DNA of 64,000 bases from Nakamurella sp. A5-74 (lineage in GTDB: Bacteria > Actinomycetota > Actinomycetes > Mycobacteriales > Nakamurellaceae), in the NCBI RefSeq assembly GCF_040438885.1, contig NZ_CP159218.1:3596001-3660000 (forward strand). The letters are read 5' to 3'. The notes under the pieces were generated by a model that searched no databases, was not told where the DNA came from, and saw only the letters and a program-made list of their open reading frames with translations. Below are positions 28,360 through 35,735 of the stretch, piece by piece. Made by a program: the position numbers and the translations under genes. The first letter of the stretch is position 1; each line of letters begins with the position of its first letter.

Positions 28360-28599
28360 GTGTCCCAGAACTTCACCCTGTACTCGACCTCGTGGTGCCC
28401 GTTCTCCAACCGGCTCAAGTACGACCTGGACAAGGCCCGGATCGAATACACCGAGATCGACATCGAGCGGACCCCCGAGGCCGCGACGATCGTCGAGGGC
28501 ATCAACCGTGGCAACCGCACCGTCCCCACCCTGGTGTTCGACGACGGATCAGCGCTCACCAACCCCAGCCTGGAGCAGGTACGCACGAAGATCGGCTGA
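28360..28599 (+). CDS. Mycoredoxin/glutaredoxin-like protein with CPFS active site
   Basis: 79 aa thioredoxin-fold protein close to actinobacterial mycoredoxin 1: [18 protein letters not shown], then [17 protein letters not shown] with the cis-Pro. The active site is CPFS, so the usual second cysteine (CGYC in Mrx1) is replaced by Ser. A monothiol mechanism, as in mycothiol-dependent reduction, would still work. GTG 28360 has AAGGAG eight bases upstream. It lies between dapE and dapD. Confidence 0.85.
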   Translation: MSQNFTLYSTSWCPFSNRLKYDLDKARIEYTEIDIERTPEAATIVEGINRGNRTVPTLVFDDGSALTNPSLEQVRTKIG

Positions 28600-28653
28600 G
28601 TGACCTTCGTCGTGGCGGCCGCCGCGCCCGACCAGACCTCTGCGCTGCCGCAC

Positions 28654-28659
28654 TACCCT
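28654..28659 (+). promoter_or_regulatory. -10 element of leaderless dapD
   Basis: TACCCT followed by six bases and ATG 28666. It excludes the longer upstream reading frame as coding. Confidence 0.55.
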
Positions 28660-28665
28660 GACGCC

Positions 28666-29643
28666 ATGCCTGAGCAGACCCCCTCCCCGGCCTTGACGTC
28701 CTCTCCCGCCTGCGGCCGCGGCCTGGCCACGATCGCCACCGCCGACGACTCGGTGCTGGACGTCTGGTACCCGGAGCCGGCGCTCGGGTCGGATCCGAGC
28801 AGCCAGCCGGAACTGGCCGCCGCCACCCGGACCGATCGCATCCGTGGGGTGCGGATCGAGGTCCGCGAGACCGTGATCGCGTCCCTCGCCGACGCCCCTG
28901 TCGACACCGCCGACATCTACCTGCGGCTGCACCTGCTGTCCGCGCGTCTGGTGCAGCCGCGCAGCATCAACCTGGAGGGTGTCTTCGGGCTGCTGCCCAA
29001 CAACGTCTGGACCTCCCTCGGTGCGGTCCGCCCGGCCGATCTTCCGGCGGTGCTGCTCACGGCGCGCACCGCGGGCCAGCTGGTCACCGTCAACGGTGTC
29101 GACAAGTTCCCGCGGATGACGGACTTCGTCGTCCCCAGCGGCGTCCGGATCGCCGACGCCGGCCGCGTCCGGCTCGGCGCCCACCTGGCCGAGGGCACCA
29201 CCGTCATGCACGAGGGCTTCTGCAACTTCAACGCCGGCACCCTGGGCTCCTCGATGGTGGAGGGGCGGATCAGCCAGGGCGTGCTCGTCGGTGACGGCAC
29301 CGACGTCGGCGGCGGCGCCTCGATCATGGGCACCCTGTCCGGTGGGGGCAGCGAGCAGGTGACCATCGGCGAGCGTTGCCTGCTCGGCGCCAACGCGGGG
29401 GTAGGGATCTCACTCGGCGACGACTGCGTGGTGGAGGCCGGGCTGTACCTGACCGCCGGCACCAAGCTGGTGCTCGCCGGCGGCTCCGCATCCGGGTCCG
29501 TGCCGCGGACCGTGAAGGCTCGCGAGCTCTCGGGGATGTCGGGCCTGCTGTTCCGTCGCAACTCCCTCAGCGGTGCCGTCGAGGCTGTCCCCCGCTCCGG
29601 TTCCTGGGGCGGCCTGAACGACGTGCTGCACAGCAACGCCTGA
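28666..29643 (+). CDS. dapD: Tetrahydrodipicolinate N-succinyltransferase, actinobacterial type
   Basis: 325 aa. An N-terminal domain is followed by a left-handed beta-helix seen as hexapeptide-like repeats from about residue 165 ([39 protein letters not shown]). The [18 protein letters not shown] and [18 protein letters not shown] blocks fit the actinobacterial DapD clade. It transfers succinyl from succinyl-CoA in DAP synthesis. The start follows from the leaderless promoter. Confidence 0.94.
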   Translation: MPEQTPSPALTSSPACGRGLATIATADDSVLDVWYPEPALGSDPSSQPELAAATRTDRIRGVRIEVRETVIASLADAPVDTADIYLRLHLLSARLVQPRSINLEGVFGLLPNNVWTSLGAVRPADLPAVLLTARTAGQLVTVNGVDKFPRMTDFVVPSGVRIADAGRVRLGAHLAEGTTVMHEGFCNFNAGTLGSSMVEGRISQGVLVGDGTDVGGGASIMGTLSGGGSEQVTIGERCLLGANAGVGISLGDDCVVEAGLYLTAGTKLVLAGGSASGSVPRTVKARELSGMSGLLFRRNSLSGAVEAVPRSGSWGGLNDVLHSNA

Positions 29644-29666
29644 TCGGGGCCAGGTCGTTCTGCTCC

Positions 29667-29780
29667 GGGATCTCGACGCGCTCCTTCGTCGCTTGCTCGA
29701 TCACCGGAAAGTCGCGGTCATTCGTCGCTTGCTCGATCACCGGGAAGGGCGATCGAGCGACGCAGGAGTCGAGATCCCAT
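29667..29780. repeat. Dispersed inverted repeat (GAGCGACGAAGGAG family), copy B
   Basis: The left arm (gggatctcgac then cgctccttcgtcgcttgctc) at 29667-29704 and the right arm (gatcgagcgacgcaggag then tcgagatccc) at 29750-29778 are inverted. An extra internal half copy lies near 29717-29741. It sits in the convergent gap after dapD and could form a long hairpin, thus serve as a bidirectional terminator. Confidence 0.7.
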
Positions 29781-29795
29781 CTCCCACACACCCGG

Positions 29796-29861
29796 CTGTA
29801 GAACACTTTTCGCGCTGAGCAACGCCCCGGCGGAGTGCTCGCCGCGAGAACTGTTCTGCAG
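29796..29861. repeat. 66-bp imperfect palindrome downstream of dapD
   Basis: CTGTAGAACA at the left end mirrors TGTTCTGCAG at the right end, and the match continues inward (TTTTCGCG vs CGCGAGAA, GAGCA vs TGCTC). It is distinct from copy B. Ends containing AGAAC resemble the 77-bp elements at 59178 and 60212. Function unknown; possible terminator or mobile palindrome. Confidence 0.55.
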
Positions 29862-29917
29862 AGACTGCTTCCGCGTTGATCTGCTGGGGTCACGACGCAC
29901 CGCAGATTCGGTGCCGG

Positions 29918-30133
29918 TCAGGTGCGGGCGGATCGTGATCCGCCGTACCGGCGGCGCACCGCCTGCCGGGGCGCGCCCAGCGCACCGGCGATCTGCTCCC
30001 AGGAGAGCCCGCGGACTCGTGCGCGGCGAACGCTGACCTCCTGGATCTGATCGACCTCGCGCTGCAGCCGGGCAGCAGCCTGCAGCACGGCCAGCGGATC
30101 GTCGCCGTCAGCTCCGGCCACCTGGGTTCTCAT
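29918..30133 (-). CDS. Small HTH DNA-binding protein
   Basis: 71 aa from ATG 30133, with GGAG six bases upstream. Residues ~15-45 are helical (DPLAVLQAAARLQREVDQIQE) and residues ~48-68 (GLSWEQIAGALGAPRQAVRRRY) form a sigma-like helix-turn-helix. Proteins of this type are common short regulators in actinobacteria. A near-consensus promoter with two palindromes lies directly upstream, which suggests autoregulation. Confidence 0.68.
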   Translation of the reverse strand: MRTQVAGADGDDPLAVLQAAARLQREVDQIQEVSVRRARVRGLSWEQIAGALGAPRQAVRRRYGGSRSART

Positions 30134-30163
30134 CGCTGCTCCTGTCGCCACGTCCATCCGGGA

Positions 30164-30209
30164 TGTCAATCTACATTGACACCCGAGTAGGTGTCAATCT
30201 GCATTGACG
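30164..30209 (-). promoter_or_regulatory. Near-consensus promoter embedded in two 18-bp operators
   Basis: TGTCAATCTACATTGACA (30164-30181) is a perfect palindrome with a 4-base centre. TGTCAATCTGCATTGACG (30192-30209) is a near-perfect second copy. On the minus strand they contain TTGACA (30192-30197) and TAGATT (30168-30173) spaced by 18 bases, a classic -35/-10. A repressor on the dyads would cover both elements. Confidence 0.75.
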
Positions 30210-30222
30210 CCAAGCTGCCCGA

Positions 30223-30975
30223 TCAGTGCACACCCAGCGTTGATCGCAGCCCGTCCAGCAGCCGGGCCAGCCCGAAGTCGAACCCGTTGTCGGGATCTCT
30301 CGGGGCCCGGTAGTGCTCACCGACCGCCGTCCCGACGCGACCGGAGAGCGGGAACCGGTCCGGAGGCATCACCGACGTCAGTGCGGGGCCGACGACCGCC
30401 CACCAGTCCTCATCGGTCAGGCCGCTGTCGGCAGCCGTGCGCGCACCGATGCTCTCGCGGGCGTTGCCGATGACGAAGGCGGCGAGCGCGCCGATCACGT
30501 GATCCCTGGCGAGATCTGACATCGGCACCGATTCGATGATCTGCAACTGGGACTCATAGCGCTGCAACCGATGTGGCCCGAGCACCTGCCGCCACTGGGA
30601 GACCTCCAGCAGCCACGGGTGCGCCAGGTACTCCTCCCGCAGCACTCTGGCCATCGCGTCGAGGGACTCCAGCACGGCGCCCGCGACGGGCACCGGAGTA
30701 TCGGCGGCGACCTGGTCGACCATCAGCGCCAGCAGGACGTCGCGCGTCGGCACATAGGTGTACAGGCTCATCGGACCCAGCCCGAGCCGGGCGGCCAGCG
30801 CTCTCATCGACACCGCCGCGAGCCCCTCGGCATCCGCGAGCCCGATGGCTGAGGTGACGACCTCATCGACGCTGACCCGCGGCTTCGGGCCCCGCCTGCC
30901 CGCCACGGCCGTCCCCGGGTCGGGATCGCGCCAGAGCAGCCGGACCAGCATCCGGGCCTCGTCCTCGGCAGTCAT
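30223..30975 (-). CDS. TetR family regulator (tetracycline-repressor-like C-terminal domain)
   Basis: 250 aa. The HTH lies at about residues 45-80 (AVSMRALAARLGLGPMSLYTYVPTRDVLL split), followed by a TetR_C type ligand domain. GAGGAGG precedes the ATG. A long operator separates it from an SNF2-type helicase gene, so it likely represses itself and the helicase operon. The ligand is unknown. TetR control of an SNF2 gene is unusual. Confidence 0.9.
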   Translation of the reverse strand: MTAEDEARMLVRLLWRDPDPGTAVAGRRGPKPRVSVDEVVTSAIGLADAEGLAAVSMRALAARLGLGPMSLYTYVPTRDVLLALMVDQVAADTPVPVAGAVLESLDAMARVLREEYLAHPWLLEVSQWRQVLGPHRLQRYESQLQIIESVPMSDLARDHVIGALAAFVIGNARESIGARTAADSGLTDEDWWAVVGPALTSVMPPDRFPLSGRVGTAVGEHYRAPRDPDNGFDFGLARLLDGLRSTLGVH

Positions 30976-31000
30976 CTGTCCTCCTCGCGCGAACTACTAC

Positions 31001-31041
31001 GTACGGTGTACGCTGATCTGGCCCGACTCCGTACACCGTAC
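31001..31041. promoter_or_regulatory. Double GTAC-GGT-GTAC operator
   Basis: GTACGGTGTAC (31001-31011) and its exact reverse complement GTACACCGTAC (31031-31041) are 19 bases apart. Each arm is itself a GTAC-N3-GTAC dyad, so two regulator dimers could bind. It occupies the divergent gap between the TetR gene and the SNF2 gene, overlapping the probable promoters. Confidence 0.75.
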
Positions 31042-31058
31042 CCAGAGGAGCTCCACCA

Positions 31059-32819
31059 CTGAGCACCGAAGCGACCTACCTGCCCGACCTCCACCAGTTC
31101 GCCGTCTGGTCGGCGCTGGATCTCGACGGGCCGGGTCGCGACAGCCGCCGGCTGGCCGTACCGGACGGTTCCGCCCTCGTCGTCCGCGACGTCCGCTGCG
31201 AGGTGATCGACGGGCACGAGCTGCTCGCCCTCCCGGCGACCAGCTCGTCGGTGCTCGCATGGCAACGCGCGGTGCAGCGGGCGGACCCGAATGTGCCTCT
31301 CCCCCTCGCAGCCCACGCGGAGGCCGATCCGACCGGCACTGCGGTGACCACCGCCGAGTACGCCCGCACCGCATTTGCCGACACGGTGGCTGCGGAGAGC
31401 GCGCTGAGCGGGGTCGTCCCGGCGTCGCTACGGCCCTATCAGCAGCGCGGCATCGCCTGGCTCCACCGGGTGGTCGCCGGATCGGGTGGTGCGCTGCTGG
31501 CGGACGAGATGGGTCTGGGCAAGACCGTCCAGGCGATCGGGCTGATGACGCTGCGCGCATCGCAGGGTCCGCAGCTGGTGGTGTGCCCCAGCGGACTGAT
31601 CAGCAACTGGACGCGGGAGATCGCCAGGTTCGCCCCAGGGCTGATCGTGGACACCGACCCGACCACGGGCCCGCAGGAACCCGGCCGCGTCTGCATCATC
31701 TCCTATGCCGGGGTGCGCCTGCGGATCGACGCACTCGCTGACACCCGTTGGACCACAGTCGTTCTCGACGAGGCGCAGGCGCTCAAGAACCCGCGGACGC
31801 AACTCGCCCGCGCCACCCGTCGGCTGCAGGCCGACGGGCTCGTCGCTCTCACCGGCACTCCGGTGGAGAACACCCTGGACGAACTCTGGGCGATCCTGCG
31901 GGTGGTGGCGCCGACGCTGTTCCCGCACCAGGCGGTGTTCCGCCGCCGCTTCACCCGCGCGGTCGAGGCCGGCGACCGCGGAGCGCTCGACCGGCTGCAG
32001 GTCGCGGTCGCCCCGGTCATGTTGGCGCGCAGGAAGAGTCAGCTGTTGAACGCACTACCACCGAAGCTGTTCAACCCGATCCTGTGCGACCTGACCGACG
32101 AGCAGGCGAGGCTCTACGACACCCATCTCGCGGAGCTCGCCGACGATGGATTCGGTACCGGGTTCGAGCGTCAGGGCCGGGTGCTGGCAGCCCTGACGAA
32201 GTTGAAGCAGATCTGCAACCATCCGGCGCTGGTCACCGGGGAGCTTGCCGGCGGAGCCGAGATCCGCGACATCGCCGGGCGGTCCGGGAAGTTCGACGTC
32301 TGCCTGGCCATCCTCACCGCGAACGTGCGATCAGGCTCGCCGACGCTGGTCTTCACGCAGTACCGGCACACCGGGGAGTTGTTGGCGCGGCATGCTTCAG
32401 AGACGCTGGGGATCGACGTCCCGTTCTTCCACGGCGGGATGTCCGCGGCAGCGCGCGCCACGCTCGCCGACGACTTCCAGGCCGGTCGCACAGCGGAACT
32501 GATGGTGATGAGCCTCAAGGCCGGTGGCGTCGGGCTCACCCTGACCAGAGCCTGCGACGTGATCCACTTCGACCGCTGGTGGAATCCGGCCGTTGAGGCA
32601 CAGGCCTCCGACCGAGTCCACCGGCTGGGACAGGAGCGCACCGTCACGATCACCACCCTCACCTGTGCCACCACCCTGGAGGAGCACATCGACGCGATGC
32701 ATCAGCGCAAGGCGTCCCTGAACGCCCACGCGCGCAGCACTTCGCTGGTCGCCGAGCTGGCGGGACATGACGACGAGCGGCTGTTCGACCTACTGCGCCG
32801 TCGACGGGAGGGCAGCTGA
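31059..32819 (+). CDS. SNF2-family DEAD/DEAH-box helicase-like ATPase
   Basis: About 586 aa. ATPase motifs are DEMGLGKTVQAIGL (Walker A), VLDEAQALKN (Walker B), ALTGTPVENTLDELW (III), FTQYRHTGELL (IV), MSLKAGGVGLTLTRA (V) and FDRWWNPAVEAQASDRVHRLGQ (VI). The start is uncertain. CTG 31059 has AGAGGAG eight bases upstream, and no ATG/GTG occurs in frame until GTG 31203, which would remove about 48 residues. The stop shares one base with the SWIM gene. It probably remodels nucleoprotein or RNA polymerase complexes (RapA-like). Confidence 0.88.
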   Translation: MSTEATYLPDLHQFAVWSALDLDGPGRDSRRLAVPDGSALVVRDVRCEVIDGHELLALPATSSSVLAWQRAVQRADPNVPLPLAAHAEADPTGTAVTTAEYARTAFADTVAAESALSGVVPASLRPYQQRGIAWLHRVVAGSGGALLADEMGLGKTVQAIGLMTLRASQGPQLVVCPSGLISNWTREIARFAPGLIVDTDPTTGPQEPGRVCIISYAGVRLRIDALADTRWTTVVLDEAQALKNPRTQLARATRRLQADGLVALTGTPVENTLDELWAILRVVAPTLFPHQAVFRRRFTRAVEAGDRGALDRLQVAVAPVMLARRKSQLLNALPPKLFNPILCDLTDEQARLYDTHLAELADDGFGTGFERQGRVLAALTKLKQICNHPALVTGELAGGAEIRDIAGRSGKFDVCLAILTANVRSGSPTLVFTQYRHTGELLARHASETLGIDVPFFHGGMSAAARATLADDFQAGRTAELMVMSLKAGGVGLTLTRACDVIHFDRWWNPAVEAQASDRVHRLGQERTVTITTLTCATTLEEHIDAMHQRKASLNAHARSTSLVAELAGHDDERLFDLLRRRREGS

Positions 32820-33394
32820 TGTCGGCCGAGTTCGGCTTCAGTCGGTGGGGCGCGGACGTGGTCCGGCTCGCCGAGCCGCTCAGTGCGCGGGTGCGCAACC
32901 CGCTCGCGCCCCGGGCGCGCAGCCTCGCGCGCAACCAGGGCGTGGAGCTCACGGTCACCGGGAGCGCGGTGGTAGGCCTGGTGAGCAGTGGCGCCCGGGC
33001 CTCGATCGCACGGTTGGAGTTCGCCGCCATGTCGAACGACTCCGCCGGCACCATCCGCGCGCTGCTGGGCTCCGCCACTGAACCGGATGACGACGTCCAC
33101 CAGCGCGCGAGGACCGCCGGCAGCGGCGCGGGGCCGCAGATCGCGGCCGCGGACTGCTCGTGCCGCGCGCGGGGCGATCGGTGTGTGCACGTCCTCGCCA
33201 CCCTCTACGCCCTCGCCGCGGCGATCGACCACCGACCCGCGCTGGCCCTGGAGCTGCAGGGCTTCGACCGATTCCTGGCAGCCCGGTCGGAGCCGGGGTC
33301 GGGGTCAGGACCGCAGCCGCAGCCGATCGCGCGGTGGACTCCGCTGGGAGGACTGGGCATCGGTGACTACTGGGACCCGCCCTCCGCTGGTTGA
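32819..33394 (+). CDS. SWIM zinc-finger protein
   Basis: 191 aa with a CxC-xn-CxH SWIM motif, DCSCRARGDRCVHVLATLYAL, near residues 111-131. SWIM domains bind DNA or proteins and are typically found with SNF2 ATPases, often as a fused or adjacent gene. The TGATG junction with the SNF2 gene indicates a coupled pair. The C-terminus has a short Gly-Ser/Gln-Pro repeat. It is convergent with dapC. Confidence 0.85.
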   Translation: MSAEFGFSRWGADVVRLAEPLSARVRNPLAPRARSLARNQGVELTVTGSAVVGLVSSGARASIARLEFAAMSNDSAGTIRALLGSATEPDDDVHQRARTAGSGAGPQIAAADCSCRARGDRCVHVLATLYALAAAIDHRPALALELQGFDRFLAARSEPGSGSGPQPQPIARWTPLGGLGIGDYWDPPSAG

Positions 33395-33476
33395 GCGGCA
33401 GCGGCGTGCTGCTGGGGGTCGACGTCGGGTCTGCTGCCGGATCGATCGCGTGCGCGGCTGACCCGACCGGACCGAC

Positions 33477-34613
33477 TCAGCGCGCCAGCCGCTGCACGGC
33501 GGCGTCGACCCGCTCATCGGTGGCGGTGAGGGCGATCCGCACGTGCCGGGCGCCACTCGGACCGTAGAACGAACCGGGCGCCACCAGGATTCCGCGCTCG
33601 GTGAGCCGGGAGACCGTGTCTGCGGCCTCCCGGTGTTCGGTCGCCCACAGGTAGAGCCCACCGGCTGAAGTGTGGTCGTCGCCGATCGAGAACCCGTTGT
33701 CGGAGAACGCATCCCAGAGCTTCGTGCGCCGATCCCGGTAGCGGGACGACTGAGCGAGTACGTGCGCGTCGTTCTGCAGCGCAGCGGTGGCGGCAACCTG
33801 GATCGGGGTGGGCATCATCAGGCCGAGGTGTTTGCGCAGAGCCAGCAGGCCGTCGACCAGCCCGCGGTCGCCGGAGACGAAGCCGGCCCGGTAGCCGGCG
33901 AGGTTCGACCGCTTGGACAGCGAATGCACGGCCAGCAGTCCGGTGTGATCGCCACCGGAGACCTCCGGGTGCAGGATCGAGATCGGCTGCGCATCCCACC
34001 CGAGGTCGAGGTAGCACTCGTCGGACACCACCACGGTGCCGCGTTCGCGCGCCCAGGCGACGAGCTGGCTCAGGTCCTCGACCGACCAGATGATCCCGGA
34101 CGGATTTCCCGGCGAGTTGATCCACACCATCGCCGGGCGGTCGATGCCGGATGACCAGGGCATGTCGGAGCGCACCACGGTGGCGCCGGCGTCCAGCACC
34201 CCCACCTCGTAGGTCGGATAGGCGAGCACCGGGATGACGACCGAGTCGCCGGACCGCACCCCGAGCTGCCGGGGCAGCGAGGCCACGAGTTCCTTGGAGC
34301 CGATCGTCGGCAGCACAGCGTGCTCCTCGAGGCCGGTGACCCCATGGGCGCGTTGCAGCCAGTTGATGTACGCGCGTCGGAGCTCACCGCGGCCCAACAC
34401 CGACGGATAGCCGGGGGCATCGGCGGCGGAGGCGAGCGCGGAGCGCACCGGTGTGCAGACCGGATCGACCGGGGTGCCCACCGACAGGTCGACGATGCCG
34501 TCCGGGTGCGCGGCTGCCTGCTGCTTGGCGACCAGCAGCTTGTCCCACGGGAAATCCGGGAGCACGGTGGCAGGCGGGCGCCGGTCCAGCGGCAACCAGG
34601 AGGTTCCAGGCAC
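33477..34613 (-). CDS. dapC: Succinyldiaminopimelate aminotransferase
   Basis: 378-aa class I/II PLP aminotransferase. The cofactor lysine is in HSLSKRSNLAGYR and substrate-binding blocks include INSPGNPSG and SDECYLDLGW. The immediate upstream neighbour fdxA is the typical partner of the actinobacterial DapC, which supports the call over a generic aminotransferase. With dapD and dapE it completes the succinylase branch in this window. GTG 34613 is 20 bases after fdxA. Confidence 0.9.
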   Translation of the reverse strand: MPGTSWLPLDRRPPATVLPDFPWDKLLVAKQQAAAHPDGIVDLSVGTPVDPVCTPVRSALASAADAPGYPSVLGRGELRRAYINWLQRAHGVTGLEEHAVLPTIGSKELVASLPRQLGVRSGDSVVIPVLAYPTYEVGVLDAGATVVRSDMPWSSGIDRPAMVWINSPGNPSGIIWSVEDLSQLVAWARERGTVVVSDECYLDLGWDAQPISILHPEVSGGDHTGLLAVHSLSKRSNLAGYRAGFVSGDRGLVDGLLALRKHLGLMMPTPIQVAATAALQNDAHVLAQSSRYRDRRTKLWDAFSDNGFSIGDDHTSAGGLYLWATEHREAADTVSRLTERGILVAPGSFYGPSGARHVRIALTATDERVDAAVQRLAR

Positions 34614-34633
34614 GAGGGGAGTTCCGTTCCGGC

Positions 34634-34975
34634 TCAGGAGCCGTCGGTGCTGCCGTGTCCACCCATCGGCGGCAGCGCAGCGATCAGCGGATCGTCCTTG
34701 TGGATCTTGCCCGTCCGGGCGGCGCCACCCGGGGATCCCAGGTCGTCGAAGAAGTCGACGTTGGCGCGGGTGTAGTCGGCCCAGGCGGCCGGTACGTCAT
34801 CCTCGTAGAAGATGGCCTCCACCGGGCACACCGGCTCACAGGCACCGCAGTCGACGCACTCGTCTGGGTGGATGTAGAGCATCCGGTCGCCCTCGTAGAT
34901 GCAGTCGACCGGACATTCCTCGACACAGGCGCGGTCGAGGAGGTCGACACACGGCTCGGCGATCACATAGGTCAC
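34634..34975 (-). CDS. fdxA: 7Fe ferredoxin
   Basis: 113 aa. Cysteines C9, C17, C21 and C25 and a second set C40, C43, C46 and C50 ([12 protein letters not shown]) match the [3Fe-4S][4Fe-4S] ferredoxin FdxA of actinobacteria. It donates low-potential electrons. The partner oxidoreductase is not evident here. GTG 34975 is preceded by AGGAGAG. The C-terminal 50 residues are a longer acidic tail, as in mycobacterial homologues. Confidence 0.95.
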   Translation of the reverse strand: MTYVIAEPCVDLLDRACVEECPVDCIYEGDRMLYIHPDECVDCGACEPVCPVEAIFYEDDVPAAWADYTRANVDFFDDLGSPGGAARTGKIHKDDPLIAALPPMGGHGSTDGS

Positions 34976-35042
34976 TTCTGCGCTCTCCTGCTGTTGCGGG
35001 GTTCCATCGGTTGCGGTGCCGCCACCCGAGGCAGCAGCACTG

Positions 35043-35735
35043 TCACGATCCAGTATCCACCCCTGTCCTGGGCACACCGCCCCCGGAAGGCCCGGACGTA
35101 GTGGGCGTCACGTGTTGCGCAGGTGCGACCACGTCGTCCGGTGTGCCGCCGACTGGGGACGGATCGGACGGACCGGACGGATCAACCGGGCCGGCCGGCC
35201 ACGGCGGATCAGTCTGCCGCGCGACTCGCGCGGACACCGAGGTCGCCCACAGCAACGCCAGCTGCACCGCCGCGGTCAGCACCAGCACGCCCAGCAGGAG
35301 CAGGCCACGCAAGTCGCCGTCGGTCGCCTGGTTGGTCTGGTAGTTCATCGTCACCACGCGCAGCGGCAGGCTGAATCCTGGATTGCCGGCAAAGTACAGG
35401 AACACGACCACCACCAGGCACCCCGCCCAGGGCAGCGCTGCCGTCCACACAGCCACGGTCAGCTCGAAGGCCATCCGTGCGAGCAGCCAGACGAGTGCCG
35501 CGAGCACGATCGGGCTGACCGGCACCGGCACCGTCCCCCACCGCCAGGCGAGATGGAGGAAACCGAGCGCAGCTGCCAATGCCGCCACCAGCACGAGACC
35601 GATGACGACCAGCACGTCCGGCCACCGAGGCCCGGTACCTGACGACCGGCGCTCCTCGGCTGCCGGACCGGAGGTCACCGGCTCGGACAACGGGGTGGAT
35701 CCGACGGTCGGGTCAGGATCCGGCTTGTCCGGCAC
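35043..35735 (-). CDS. Four-helix membrane protein of unknown function
   Basis: 230 aa. Hydrophobic helices lie at about residues 40-62, 69-90, 95-115 and 140-160, followed by a Pro/Ser/Gly-rich C-terminus of about 60 residues. I recognise no family. The likely GTG start (35735) lies 23 bases inside the ABC ATPase gene, implying co-transcription with the peptide transporter, but a role in transport is not shown. It could instead belong with fdxA downstream. Confidence 0.6.
   Translation of the reverse strand: MPDKPDPDPTVGSTPLSEPVTSGPAAEERRSSGTGPRWPDVLVVIGLVLVAALAAALGFLHLAWRWGTVPVPVSPIVLAALVWLLARMAFELTVAVWTAALPWAGCLVVVVFLYFAGNPGFSLPLRVVTMNYQTNQATDGDLRGLLLLGVLVLTAAVQLALLWATSVSARVARQTDPPWPAGPVDPSGPSDPSPVGGTPDDVVAPAQHVTPTTSGPSGGGVPRTGVDTGS

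Noticed and set aside
29643-29917. Small frames in the gap after dapD
   Set aside because: They fall in inverted repeats and show no coding character.
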